Source: Rhizomys pruinosus
Taxonomy: Eukaryota > Chordata > Mammalia > Rodentia > Spalacidae
DNA length: 64,000 bases
Assembly (NCBI GenBank): GCA_009823505.1
Contig: VZQC01011955.1
Location: forward strand, 598,770-662,769
Direction of reading: 5' to 3'
Part shown: positions 44,790 to 55,637 of the stretch, piece after piece
Layout of the letters: each line of letters starts with the position of its first letter
Position numbering within the stretch: the stretch's first letter is position 1
Translations under genes and position numbers: made by a program
The notes under the pieces: model-generated
The model's input: only the letters and a program-made list of their open reading frames with translations
What the model was told of the DNA's origin: nothing
Databases searched by the model: none

Positions 44790-45320
44790 TGTGGTGGTTA
44801 GAATGAGAAATATCCATCTCAGGCTCATGTGTTTGAACAGCTGGTTCCAGTGGGCGGTGTTGTTTGTGGAGGTTCAGAGGGGTACAGACTTGCTGGAGGA
44901 ACTAAGTCACTGGGGTGGGTTTTTTCAAAAATGTAATTTTTTATTGATTCTTTGAGAATTTCATGCAATGTATTTTGTCCATATTCAGACCCCCTCCCTC
45001 ATCTCCTCTCTATCCCCAACTCCATTTTTTAAAGACCTATTGAGTCTAATTTGTGTTTCTTAAATAGTCTTGGTTGTAGGTATATCACCAGGTGCAAGCT
45101 TTGAGAGTTCATACTTCCAGTTTACCTCTCTGCTTGGCGATTGTGGATGAAGATGTAGGCTTTCAGTTTCCTGTTTCTGCTGCCATATCTGTGTGCTGCC
45201 ACCCCTCTCTGCCATGATGGACACTAATCACTCTGAACTGTAAGCCCAAATAAACTCTTTCTTCTATAAGATGGTTTGGTCATGGAGTGTTATCATGGCA
45301 ATAGAAAAATAACTAATACA
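44790..45320 (+). repeat. 3' LTR of MaLR provirus, split by L1
   Basis: Same LTR as the 5' copy, interrupted at about 44930-45095. A poly(A) signal AAATAAACTC is retained. Confidence 0.85.
44930..45095 (-). mobile_element. LINE-1 3' end inside the 3' LTR
   Basis: TTTTTTATTGATTCTTTGAG, ATTTCATGCAATGTATTTTG, CAGACCCCCTCCCTCATCTC. This is the antisense end of a rodent L1 subfamily. Confidence 0.85.
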
Positions 45321-45663
45321 GAAAGTAAAACACAAAGAGTCACATTACTGTTGAGGGGCAAACAGGATTTAAGCCCTGGCTCAGAATGGTTCCTCCATTG
45401 GTCAGCCTCTTCAGAAGAGAAGACATTTCAAGAAATGAGGAAATGGAGAGATAAAATGGCTGAACAGAAAATTCTAGGTATGTGGCCTCAGCTTAACCAA
45501 CCTGGGTGTTTTCTACTGTTTCTATTTCATGGAAGCCAGCAACACAGCAATACCATGAAGCCCAACACAGACTAGGTAGCTCCCTGAAGTCCACCCATAG
45601 GTCACTTTTGCCTTTACAAAAAACTAGTAGGTTGCTGGCCTTGGGGAAAAATAGTTAAGTGTT

Positions 45664-46001
45664 CTAGGGAGCACCAAGGTGTAGCACAGTGCCTGGTAAG
45701 ATGGAACTGCATTGGGGTTTTGGGGCCCTAGACCCACCCACAGAACCTCCCAGCTCAGGATCCAGAGAGCACCACAGTGTGGGTGCACCTAGAAACGGGT
45801 GCAGCAGGACAACAGAGTACCTGTACGTGGGCCAAAGGAGCAACCCCCTCCGCACCCACTCAAGCTGGTGGTGCTGTGGTGTGGACTATCTAGCAGGTGC
45901 AGTATTAGTGAATCTAGTCTTCCCAGCCAATGTTGAGACACCAGAATCCTAAAACACAAACAAACAAACAAACAGAAACAAATCCATATGCCAAAGACAC
46001 A
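45664..46001 (+). promoter_or_regulatory. L1 5' UTR
   Basis: GC-rich leader (CACCCACAGAACCTCCCAGC, GGGTGCACCTAGAAACGGGT) ending in a (CAAA)n stretch. No tandem monomers are visible, so the promoter type differs from the mouse A/F/T monomeric form. Confidence 0.65.
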
Positions 46002-46530
46002 ATGAGAAAACTACATGGGAAAAGTTCCACACCAAACTCTACCAGTCCAACAGAAGACTCCTACAATGAGATCTCCCTAGAAGGAAACAAAGACACAGAC
46101 CTTAGAAGAACAACTGTGGACATATTCAAATAATTCAAAGAATATAAAGAACAAACCAGAGAACTAATGGGAGAAAACGAAAAACTCAGGAAGGATCTAG
46201 AAGGAAAGAATGATAAACATTGGAAAAACTAGAGGGAGAGAATGACAAACTCTGAAAAGAACTAGAGGAAGAGAAACACAAACTCCAAAAAGAACCAGAG
46301 AAAGAGAAACACAATCTCTGAAAAGAACTAGAGGGAGAGAATGACAAACTCTGGAATGAAGTGGAAACACTAAAAATATCCGAGGCTGCAATAAAAAAAA
46401 AAGAAAGAGACCAGCAAAGCACATGGGCCAAAGTATTCCCAGTGCTAAACGACTTTAGATGCCAACCCAGACTACTATACCCAGCAAAAATGTCAATTAT
46501 AGTTGAAGGAGAAAGAGAAATATTCATGAC
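46002..46530 (+). pseudogene. L1 ORF1 pseudogene, RNA-binding part deleted
   Basis: Starts with ATGAGAAAACTACATGGG. A coiled-coil-like K/E/L-rich repeat of 45-bp order follows (46170-46375), with several in-frame stops. It then jumps from EAAIKKKERDQQS directly to text matching the ORF1/inter-ORF end (TGCCAACCCAGACTACTATA). The RRM and C-terminal domains needed for RNA binding are missing. The product would be the L1 ORF1 chaperone in an intact element. Confidence 0.8.
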
Positions 46531-46556
46531 ATAAACAAGATTAAAGAATACATGTA

Positions 46557-46821
46557 GGGGGCTGGAGAGATGGCCTAGCGGTTGGGAGCATCGACGCTCT
46601 CGCAGAGGACCCAGGTTCGATCCCCAGCACCCACATGGCAGCTGAGAGCCGTCTGAAACTCCAATTCCAGTAGAACTCCAGTTCCAGGGGAATCCGACAC
46701 CCTCTTCTGACCTCTGCGGCATTGCACGACACGGGTGTGGTGTGCGGCATGCACAGACTTGCATGCAGACAGTACATTCATACACATACAGAAATAAATA
46801 AAATTAATAAAAAAATTAAAA
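46557..46821 (+). mobile_element. B2 SINE in L1, with TSD
   Basis: GGGGCTGGAGAGATGGCCTA start. AAAGAATACATGTA duplicated at 46543-46556 and 46822-46835. It contains the doubled CTCCAATTCCAG / CTCCAGTTCCAG segment. Confidence 0.95.
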
Positions 46822-47817
46822 AAAGAATACATGTAAAAAGCTCAACACTTCAGAAAATACTCTAAGCAGTTCAAAGAACAGAGGAAAGGAGCAACTATCC
46901 CCCAACTAACTAAAGAGAGAAACTAAAAACCTAACAGCATAAATACAAACCTAGACAAAGAATGCAAACCAAGAATAAGTTGAAAGGAAGGAACACACAT
47001 CTCTCAATAATGACCTTAAATATTAATGGTCTAAATGCCCCAATCAAAAGACATCGACTGGAAGAATGGATTAGGAAACAGAATCCATGTATATGCTGCC
47101 TACAAGAGACCCATCTCACCCTCAAGGATAGACACCTCAGTCAAAGTGAAAGGATGGAAAAAATATTCCAAACAAACGGTACCAAAAAGCAAGCAGGAGT
47201 TGCTATTCTAATATCAGACAAAATAGACCTCAGAGTAAAGTCAATCAGAAGAGACAATGAGGGCCACTACATCCTTATCGAAGGAACAATTAGCCAGGAA
47301 GACTTCAAAATCCTAAATGTTTATGCACCAAACTCTGGTGCACTGAACTGTATAAACACAATTCTGCAGGTCTTCAAGACACAGATTAATCCCAACACAC
47401 TAATAGTGGTAGACTTCAATATCCCACTGAGCCCCTTGGATAGATCAACTGGACAAAAAATAAACAGAGAGACATTGGAACTGAACAATACAATACAACA
47501 AATGGACCTCACAGACATCTACTGAATATTCCATCCAAGCAACAGAGACTATAGTTTCTACTCAGCACCCCATGGAACATTCTCCAAAATCAGCCACATA
47601 CTGGGACACAAAAGAAACCTCAACAAATATAAAGGGATTGAAATAATTTCATGCATTCTATCAGACCACAGTGCAATAAAGCTCAATATTAACACCAGAA
47701 TAAGCCCAACAAGCACACTTGGAGACTAAACAGCACAATCCTGAATAATGAATGGGTCAGGTAAAAAATAAAGAATGAAAAAAAGTATTCATGGAACTAA
47801 ATGAAAAAGACAATACA

Positions 47818-48043
47818 GGGGCTGGAGAGATGGATCAGCAGTTAAGAGCACTGACTGCTCTTGCAGAGGACCCAGGTTCAATTCCCAGAACCCACATGGC
47901 GGCTAAGAACTATCTTTAACTCCAGGTCTGGGGGAATCTGACACCCTCTTCTGACCTCTGCAGCATTGCATGACATGGGTGCACCAAGCTACATGTAGAC
48001 AGTACCTTCATACACATAAAAAATAATAAATAAAGAATTAAAA
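47818..48043 (+). mobile_element. B2 SINE in L1 ORF2
   Basis: GGGGCTGGAGAGATGGATCA start, AAAAAATAATAAATAAAG tail. AAAGACAATACA / AAAGGCAGTACA may be its decayed target duplication. Confidence 0.94.
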
Positions 48044-50482
48044 GGCAGTACAACACAACAAGACTTGCAGAATACTTTAAAAGCAGTCCTAAGAGGAAAT
48101 TATAGCCCTAAGTGCCCACATTAAAAAAAAAAAAAACAGAAAGGGAACAAATAAATGATTTAACATTATAGCTAGAAACACTTGTGAGACAACAACAAAT
48201 GGAACCTAAACCCAACAGACAGGAAGAAATAGCAAAAATCAGAGCAAAAATCAACGAAATAGAAACAAAGAAAACAATACCAAAAAATCAATGAATCCAA
48301 AAGCTGGTTCTTTGAAAAAATAAACAAGATAGACAGACCTCTAGCCTAGTTAACCAAAAGAAAGAGTAACTCCAAATTAATAGTATTCATCTTGAAAAGG
48401 GAAACATCACAACAGATAAAGAAAAGATCCAGACAATCATATGAGAATACTTCAAAAATCTATACTCTACTAACCTAAGACAAATAGATGAATATCTGAA
48501 ATCCTGGGAACCAACAAAGCTTAACCAAGAGGAGGTTGACAGTTTAAACAGATCCATAACATTTGCAGAAATTGAAGACATAATAAAAAACTTCCCAACT
48601 AAAAAAAGCCCAGACCTAGATGGTTTCACAGCAGAATTCTATAGGACATTTAAAGACGTCTTACAACCATTACCACTCAAACTATTCAGAAGGATACAAA
48701 CAGAGGGACATCTCTCAAACTCCTTCTATGAAGCCAACATCACTCTAATACCAAAAGCAGGCAAAGACCAAAAACCAAAGAATAAAACTATAGACCCATC
48801 TCATTAATGAACACAGATGCAAAAATTCTCAACAAAACACTTGGAAATCACATATCAATAAGATCTCACATCAATAAGATCATCCGTCATGATCAAGTTG
48901 CATTCATACCAGAGATGCAGGAACGGTTCAACATATATAAATCAATAAATATCATAAAACACATAAATAACATAAACATAAAACACATAAATGGACTGAA
49001 AGACAAAAATCACACAATCATCTCAGTTGATGCAGAAAAAGCCTTTGACAAGATCCAGCATCCCTTCATGTTTAAAGTTCTAGAGGGAATTGGACTGAGG
49101 GAACATTCCTAAATATAATCAAAGCAATATAAACTGACAGCCAACATCATCCCAAATGGAGAAAAATTAGAACCATTCCCCTTAAAGGCAGGAACCCGAC
49201 AAGGCTACCCCCTATCACTACTCGACTTCAATATAGTGCTTGAAATGCTTGCTAGGACAAGAAGACAATAAAGGGAAATTAAAGGAGTACTAATCAAAAA
49301 GAGGAAGTCAAACTATCCTTGTTTGCAGATGATAGGATAGTTTACCTTAGGAATGCTAAAAACTCGACTAGAAAACTAGAAACAATTAAGAGTTTCAGTA
49401 AAGTTGTAGGATAAAAAATTAACCTAGAAAAATCTGTAGCATTTCTTTACACCAAAAGCAAACAACTGGAAAAGGAATATAAGGAGACCTCACTCACAAT
49501 AGCCTCAAAAAATAAAATACCTGGGAACAAACCTAACCAAAGACACCAAAGATCTCTGCAAGAAAAATGTTAAACCCCCGAAGAAGGAGATTGAAGATGA
49601 GATCAAAAGATGGAAAAACCTCCCATGCTCATGGGTTGGAAAAATTAATATAGTAAAAATGTCCATTCTACCCAAATTAATATACAGATTCAATGCAATC
49701 CCAATTAAAATTCCCAAGAGTTTCTTCACGGACTTGGGAAAAAAATCCTTAAATTCATATGGAAAGACAAAAGACCCCGAATACCTAAAGCAACCCTGAG
49801 TGAAAAATGCAATATAGGGGGGATCACCTTGCCAGACTTCAAACTATACTACAGGGTATAGTCATAAAGATAGCCTGGAACTGGCCCAAAATCAGACCTA
49901 TTGACCAATGGAACAAAATTGAAGATCCAAACTTGAGCTCATACAATTTCAGCCACCTCATATTCGATAAAGGGGCCAAAAGAGCTCATTGGAGGAAAGA
50001 TAGCATCTTCAGCAAATGGTGCTGGCAAAACTGGATCACTGTATGTAGAAGAACAAAATTAAATCCCTACCTCTTTCCCTGTACAAAAATCAACTCCCAA
50101 TGGATCAAAGACCTCAACATGAAACCCAAAACTCTGAAGGTGATAGAAGAAAAAGTTGGTAGCAATCTACAAGACATAGTAGGAAGAGACTTTCTAAATT
50201 AAACAGCAGCTGCACAGGAAATAAGGTCAACAGCTGACAAGTGGGACCTCATCAAACTTAAAAGCTTTTGTACAGCAAAAGAAACAATCAAGGAAGTGAA
50301 GAGAAAACCCACAGAGTGGGAGGAAATCTTCACCAGTGATCCATCTGACAGAGCATTAACATCCAGAATATATAAACTAGTCTAAAAATAAAGATGTAAG
50401 AAAACAAATAACTCACTCAAAAGATGGAGTAAAGAGCTGAACAGAGACTTCACCAGTGAGGAAGTAAAGATGGCTGAGAAAC

Positions 50483-50730
50483 TATTTTTTTCTTTTTGAG
50501 ACAGGTTCTCCCTATAGCCCCAGCTGGCCTGGAACTCACTCTGTAGACCAGGCTGGCCTTGAACTTAGAAATCCACCTACCTCTGCCTCCTGAGTGCTAC
50601 ACTAAGGTGTGCACCACCGCGCCTGGCTTAAAAGTGGTTCTTAGCCACAATGTGGGTGCTGGGAATTGAACCTGGTTCGTCTGTTAGAGCAGTTGGTGCT
50701 CTTAACCACTGAGCCATCTCTCCATCCCTT
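50483..50730 (-). mobile_element. B1 plus B2 fragment inserted as a pair in L1 ORF2
   Basis: Antisense B1 (50490-50630) followed directly by the 5' half of an antisense B2 (50631-50730). The pair shares one duplication, GCTGAGAAAC, at 50473-50482 and 50731-50740. Confidence 0.9.
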
Positions 50731-51390
50731 GCTGAGAAACATCTTAAAAAGTGTTCAACATCGCTAATAATCAAGGAAATGCAAATTAAAACCTCTCTAA
50801 TATCATTTCACTCCAACAAGACTGGCTAAGATCAAGAAAACAAAAGACATCAATTGCTAGAGAGATTGTGGGGAAAAGGGAACACTCATCCACTGCTGGT
50901 GGGAATATAAACTCGTATAACCACTGTGGAAAGCAGTGTGGAGAATCCTTAAAAGACTCAAAATGAGCCTACCACCTGACCCAGCCATACCGCTCCTGGG
51001 TATATACCCTCAAGATTCATCCTACTGTAAAGATACATGGATATCTATGCTTATTGCAGGTCTGTTCACAATAGTGAAGAGTAGGAACTAACCCAAATGC
51101 CCCTCAACTGATGAGTAGATAAGAAAAATGTGGTACATTTACACAATGGAATTCTATGCAGTGGTGAAGAAAGATAACATCACAAACTTTGCAGGTGAAT
51201 GCATGGAACTGGAAGCCATTATGCTAAGTAACACAGTCCAAAAAACAACAAAAGGGAATGGTTTCCCTCATTTGTGGATTCTAGTACCAAATCCCCCAAT
51301 CGAAAGGCAAGCTGAGCAACATTATTGTTGTATTTCTTTTTATCTGAAAGCAACTGTGATTTTACAATGTGACTCTCTTACTGAGCCCTA

Positions 51391-51820
51391 GAATTAACTT
51401 ACCACTTCCTTTCAGACATGGTAATTAATGTATATGTGTGGAAGGTATATATTCTTATTTTAGAGTAGTATAAAATTAAAAGGAAAACATGTGAACTCCT
51501 AAACATATATCAGAGTTAACATACAGTTTATTCCTGGAGGATATAATTCTTGTACATATATGACATGTATACAGGCATATTTTGGAGCAATACAATTGGG
51601 AGGGAACCACAACAACATAAGGACTGGATCAAAGAAGGAACTGATATAGTTAAATTCTGCATCAAACAATAAACCTTTGCAGAGAAAAACTTTAAAAAGA
51701 CTGAGAGAAAGATGGCAGAATGCATGGGGTGGGGTGGGAAGAAGGGAAAGGGGAATATGTCTAAATTGAACTGAGAAATGATGTCGGAAATACACAAAAC
51801 GTCAATAAAAGTATTATATT
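51391..51820 (+). mobile_element. L1 3' UTR
   Basis: Includes AAAGATGGCAGAATGCATGG, a G-rich polypurine tract (51725-51754) and the AATAAAAG signal before the tail. Related to the 3' ends at 12780, 28838, 29641 and 40440. Confidence 0.85.
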
Positions 51821-51837
51821 AAAAATAGTGAAATGTT

Positions 51838-52410
51838 TGGGTGGGAGGAAGTCACAGGCCATAGTGGATGGAAAGAGGAGAATTAGAGAATGGTGTGAGG
51901 GTACAGCCTTTGCCTGCCTGTGTGGCCCGGGCTATTGGCACTCACTCTATGGCTGGCCCTGAACTGCGTGGCTGCCGGCCTGAGTAGTGATAACAGTGGG
52001 AAGACTTATAAAGCAACAAGGCTGTTGGAATCACCCACAAGCAGCTACACAGAGACAAGTCAGAGATCTGATTAAATCAGTTCATTTTTTCTGGGCCTTG
52101 TTCCTTTTTCCATAGAGTCCAAGTTGTTGCCACTAATTGTTTTTTTTTTTTTTTTCCTTCTAAGTCTTCTGTAACCCTATCACTCTGTGGTTCTGTGATC
52201 TTCATAGAGCAAAGTGGCCACATTCCAGTGAAAAACCTGTCTTTGAATGCTGGGTATAGAAGTCATTACTTTCCTTTCTGCCCTTCCCCATTTATCCATC
52301 AAGATTGACTAGGGATACTTAGGCGGTCCTTTGTCCTGTTGTGGGCCCTAAGATTATTTAGTTATTTATCATTACTAGGAATTGAACCCACATTCTAAGC
52401 AGGTGTTGTA
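51838..52410. other. single-copy DNA
   Basis: A T run at 52139-52156. Nothing else recognised. Confidence 0.4.
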
Positions 52411-52414
52411 ATAC

Positions 52415-52508
52415 TATACCCTCTGTAGCTCAGGTTGCCCTTGACCGCAAAATCCTCCTACTTCCTCCTGAGTGCTGGGATTACAGGCATGGGCCCCTTG
52501 CCAGCTTA
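52415..52508 (-). mobile_element. old B1 SINE fragment
   Basis: CTCTGTAGCTCAGGTTGCCC ... GAGTGCTGGGATTACAGGC. Confidence 0.75.
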
Positions 52509-52569
52509 GTTCACTTTGATTCTATGGATAAGGAAACTAAGGCTTGTTTAGTAAATGTCTTAGGAAGAA

Positions 52570-53040
52570 TACTGTAAGTATGTGAAATATCATCTCAAAA
52601 CTCATCTATTGAAATCTTGTTCAAAAGTAGGATATTTGGGGAATGATTACTGAGGGCTCTGATCTAGTTAGTGGATTAATCCACTGACAGATTCATAATT
52701 GGACTGCATTATTAGGGGATGGTAGAAATGAGGAGGTAGAGCCTAGAAGGTGACTGAGGATGTGACTTTGAAGATTGTGTCTTGTCCTTAGCCTGATTTG
52801 TTGCTCTCTCAGCTTCCTTCGTGGCATGAGCTGTGCAACCTCCTCTGCCCCACCCTCCTCTTCCCACCCTCCTCTGTCCCATACTTCTCTCATACACATT
52901 TGCCCCACAACAAGCCCATTAGAAACAAAACCAGCCAACTATGGATTTATACCTCTGAAACCATGACCCAAACTAAATCTTCCTTTGTTTATGTTGGTTT
53001 TCTCAGTTATTATACCCTAGTAGGAAAAATGACCAATACA
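52570..53040 (+). mobile_element. solo MaLR LTR
   Basis: TATTTGGGGAATGATTAC, GGTGACTGAGGATGTGAC, ACCTCTGAAACCATGACCC, TTTTCTCAGTTATTATACC and an end in CCAATACA. This is the layout of a MaLR LTR, without internal sequence nearby. Overlapping short ORFs here are chance frames. Confidence 0.7.
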
Positions 53041-53067
53041 GATATAGTTAGAAATATATATATTTTA

Positions 53068-53275
53068 GGGACTGGAGAGTTAAGAGTACCAACTGCTCTT
53101 GCAGAGGACTGGGGTTTAATTCTGAGCACTCATATGGCGGCTAATAACATTCTGTAACTCCAGTTCCAGGAGATTCAATGACTTCTTTTGTCCTCCATGG
53201 ACATTGCACAACATGGGTGCACTTACACACATGCAGGCAATACACTCATACATGTAAAATAAAAATAAATATATA
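53068..53275 (+). mobile_element. B2 SINE with TSD
   Basis: GGGACTGGAGAG start (box A partly deleted), CAATACACTCATACATG and A-rich tail. GAAATATATATATTTTA before and GAAATATACATTTTA after. Confidence 0.88.
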
Positions 53276-53317
53276 GAAATATACATTTTATATTCAAATT
53301 GAAGTTTGGCTCTGAAA

Positions 53318-53439
53318 TTCAAGTTATATATATACATATATAACTTGAATTTATATATATATTATTATATATAACAATTTATATATAAGTTATATAGTTC
53401 AATATATATATATATTGAATATATATATATATATTGAAG

Positions 53440-53470
<31 letters not shown>

Positions 53471-53480
53471 ACATATATTT
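53318..53480. repeat. AT-rich palindrome cluster
   Basis: TTCAAGTTATATA..TATATAACTTGAA (53318-53349) forms a near-perfect hairpin. TTCAATATATATATA..TATTGAA (53398-53419) and a following TTGAA-bounded copy form more. The rest is (AT)n. Confidence 0.9.
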
Positions 53481-53482
53481 TT

Positions 53483-53582
53483 GGTAGTTTTGAGACAGGG
53501 TCTCCCTTTAGTTCCAGCTGGCCTGGAGCTCGCTCTGTAGACCAGGCTGACCTTGAACTCACAGTGATCCGCCTGCCTCTGC
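53483..53582 (-). mobile_element. B1 SINE, truncated
   Basis: TTTTGAGACAGGGTCTCCCT to CCGCCTGCCTCTGC. Confidence 0.9.
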
Positions 53583-53881
53583 TGGGTCAAGTTGCTTATT
53601 AATTCTACTGTTTTACTGTTTGGGTTTCTATTGGCCAGTGATCAGTTACTAATTTCCCTTGAGGGTGGTAGGGGTTCCAAAGTGGAAGGAAGATGCTGTA
53701 TTTGGGTCTGTTCCCTGGAGAAGCCCATGGAGGTCAGTGTTCCTGCTGTGCTCCTACTCTTCTTCAGCTGTTGAAGTGGGTATCAGTTGCGGCTTTTCTA
53801 TTGAAAACTTAGAGATAATATCAGCTGGTAATGTTTGCTTTTCTTTTTAATGCTTAACATTTGCATGCCAGACCAGAGTAG

Positions 53882-53885
<4 letters not shown>
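53583..53885. other. single-copy DNA
   Basis: Nothing recognised. Confidence 0.4.

Positions 53886-53932
<47 letters not shown>
53886..53932. repeat. (CA)n microsatellite
   Basis: About 22 CA units. Confidence 0.98.
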
Positions 53933-53933
<1 letters not shown>

Positions 53934-54184
53934 TTATTTGCTCTGTTCTCAGTAGCCTTCTCTGCCTGGTGCCCACCCTTCCCACGATCCCGATCCCTGG
54001 AGGCTACTCAGAAAGCTGAGATGGGGGTGGCTGCAGTCGCTGCCTCTGCAGAGCTGACATTGGGTTGGAGCAGGCGGAGGTGTTCAAGCTGAGAAGAAAG
54101 TACAGCTATAATTATTGAGAGTGTGGTTGGGAGACTAGAGAAAGGTTTCCTTTAAGATCTTTTAAATCCTTACAACTTACCGTT

Positions 54185-54740
54185 GAAATCTGTCAATCAC
54201 TCCTTCATTTATTTATTCAACAATATTTAGGATATTCCTGTTCTTCATCAGACACTGAACACTAGAGAGCCAGTGCTGAACATGTCAATGCTGTTCCTAC
54301 TCCAGAAAATGGGTATTTTAGTGGGGGAGTTATACACAATACATAACTCGATGTTAGGTGGTAACGTCTTAAGGAACATATAATGTAAGTTAGAGTGGCA
54401 GAAAAAAAACATTTGAAGTGGTGTGTTGGGAGAGATCTCCTTGAGGAAATGATACCTGTACAGACAGTTAGATGTGGTAAAAAAACCAATCTGAGGAAAT
54501 ATCTATGGAAGTGTGTCCAGGTCAGAGAAGTGAAGGTGCCAGGTTTTGAGGACAGGAGCTTGAAACTGAATGAGCAGGAGGAACCTGGCATGCCTGGAGG
54601 GCAGGAAGCAAACGCAGAAGGATTAGGAATGGACGCCAGAAGGTTTTATGTTTTATCTGAACTGTGATGGGAAGCTATTGAATACTCACAGGCTGTTACA
54701 GGATTTGGGGATTTGTAAAGATGGCACTGGTAATGTTTTC
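54185..54740 (+). mobile_element. ancient mammalian repeat
   Basis: CATTTATTTATTCAACAATA, ATCAGACACTGAACAC, TTTTAGTGGGGGAGTTA, GAGGAAATGATACCTGTAC and GGGAAGCTATTGAATAC follow a long, old mammalian repeat. A 90-codon plus frame (54395-54667) lies inside it and is not evidence of a gene. Confidence 0.45.
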
Positions 54741-54889
54741 TGCTAGATCTGATGTAGAATATGAGAGAAAGAGGAGAAAGTTAAGGCTAACTTCCGTCCA
54801 TTCTGGTGCTAGAGATTGAACCTAGAGTCTGTACATTCTAGTAAGGGTTTTTAACCACAAACATGTAGTACCAGCCCCACCCCTGGGGT

Positions 54890-55330
54890 TTTATTTTGTT
54901 CTAGAGTATACAAACCTTCCAAAATGATCAAATTTTAATCCCTGGAAGTAGTGCACATCATCACATTTGGAGAAAGAGTGGATTCTACTTTATATGGTAA
55001 CATTTGTTACTGAGCATATGAGTAGGATTATCTGGGACCATCCAGGTGGGTCATAAATACAATCACTGGCCCTGTGAGAGAGGGGAAGGGAGAGGACACA
55101 CAAAGGACAACAAGAGTATGTGAAATGGAGGCCAGTGCTTGGTTACACCATCACAAGCCCATGGCGCCATGCGGGAAGTCCCCAAGCTAGAGGGGAAAAG
55201 GAGTGGATTCTATCCCAGACCCAAGGGGGACTTCAGTCCAGTAAAGCACTCTTTACAACTATGGGAAGACAAATTTCATCTGCTTAAAGCTGTGGGAAGT
55301 TATTACAGTTGCTGTACTGACTCATACCAG
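54890..55330 (+). mobile_element. ancient LTR-like mammalian repeat
   Basis: TTATCTGGGACCATCCAGGT, GGTCATAAATACAATCACTGG, GAGAGGACACACAAAG and GTGAAATGGAGGCCAGTGCT follow a common mammalian retroelement order. Family unsure. Confidence 0.4.
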
Positions 55331-55373
55331 TGCAAGAAAAAGGCAGACAAAGGCAGAACATGAAGATAAAGAG

Positions 55374-55637
55374 CCTCGGCACATTAGATAGACCACTGAT
55401 ACACGGAAAGGAGATTGAAAAAAGGGCTAAGATTAGAGGAGAGCCTGGAAAATACCTTTGCTAGGGAGGAAAGAGAGGCAGACAGCAGGAGTTGACAGAA
55501 AAGACCATCAGCACATTAGACAACTGAGAGACAGAATGGAAGATTCACAAATGGGCTACGATTGCACAGGTTACAGGAGGACTTAGGAGGTATCTGTGCT
55601 GCAGAGGATGGACAGGCAAACAGCATGAGTAGACACG
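55374..55637 (+). repeat. diverged tandem duplication, 2 x 132 bp
   Basis: Unit 1 (55374-55505) and unit 2 (55506-55637) share GCACATTAGA, GGGCTA-GATT, GGAGG..GAGGCAGACAGCA / GGATGGACAGGCAAACAGCA and AGTTGACA / AGTAGACA in order. Confidence 0.8.

Larger units (their letters stand above)
43023..45320 (+). mobile_element. complete ERVL-MaLR provirus (non-autonomous)
   Basis: Two direct LTRs (43023-43383 and 44790-45320) enclose 1.4 kb. LTR text (GGTTTGAATG, AGGAGGTACAGACTTGCTGG, CATGCTGCCATGACTCTCTG, AAGCCCAAATAA, GGTCATGCTGTGTTATCAT) is of MaLR MT/ORR1 type. Flanks GAAAC (43018-43022) and GAAAG (45321-45325) look like a decayed 5-bp integration duplication. The internal part has no gag, pol or env ORF, as is usual for MaLR. 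An L1 fragment lies in the 3' LTR. Confidence 0.85.
46962..51390 (+). pseudogene. L1 ORF2 pseudogene (endonuclease-RT)
   Basis: The endonuclease part is open for 187 codons (46962-47525) with NINGLN, QETHL, NVYAPN and DFN motifs. SDHSAIKLN lies after the first stop, near 47660. The RT part includes [13 protein letters not shown] and [11 protein letters not shown] (48807-49112) and the catalytic FADD at 49322-49345, in the form FADDRIVY. The C-terminal part is open at 49807-50202 and 51128-51391. Stops, frameshifts and three SINE insertions kill it. Intact relatives nick target DNA and reverse-transcribe the L1 RNA. Confidence 0.9.
45664..51820 (+). mobile_element. full-length-inserted, inactivated LINE-1
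   Basis: The direct repeats AAAAATAGTTAAGTGTT (45647-45663) and AAAAATAGTGAAATGTT (51821-51837) match at 15 of 17 bases and bracket the element. The order is 5' UTR (to about 46000), broken ORF1, inter-ORF region, ORF2 with endonuclease, reverse transcriptase and C-terminal parts, 3' UTR with G-rich tract, and A-rich end. B2, B2 and a B1/B2 pair have inserted later. Removing them leaves about 5.4 kb, which suggests that most of the shortening is in ORF1. It cannot move on its own. Confidence 0.9.

Noticed and set aside
54395..54667. 90-codon plus ORF with plausible composition
   Set aside because: It lies entirely in an ancient interspersed repeat whose order of motifs is recognisable; no exon borders.
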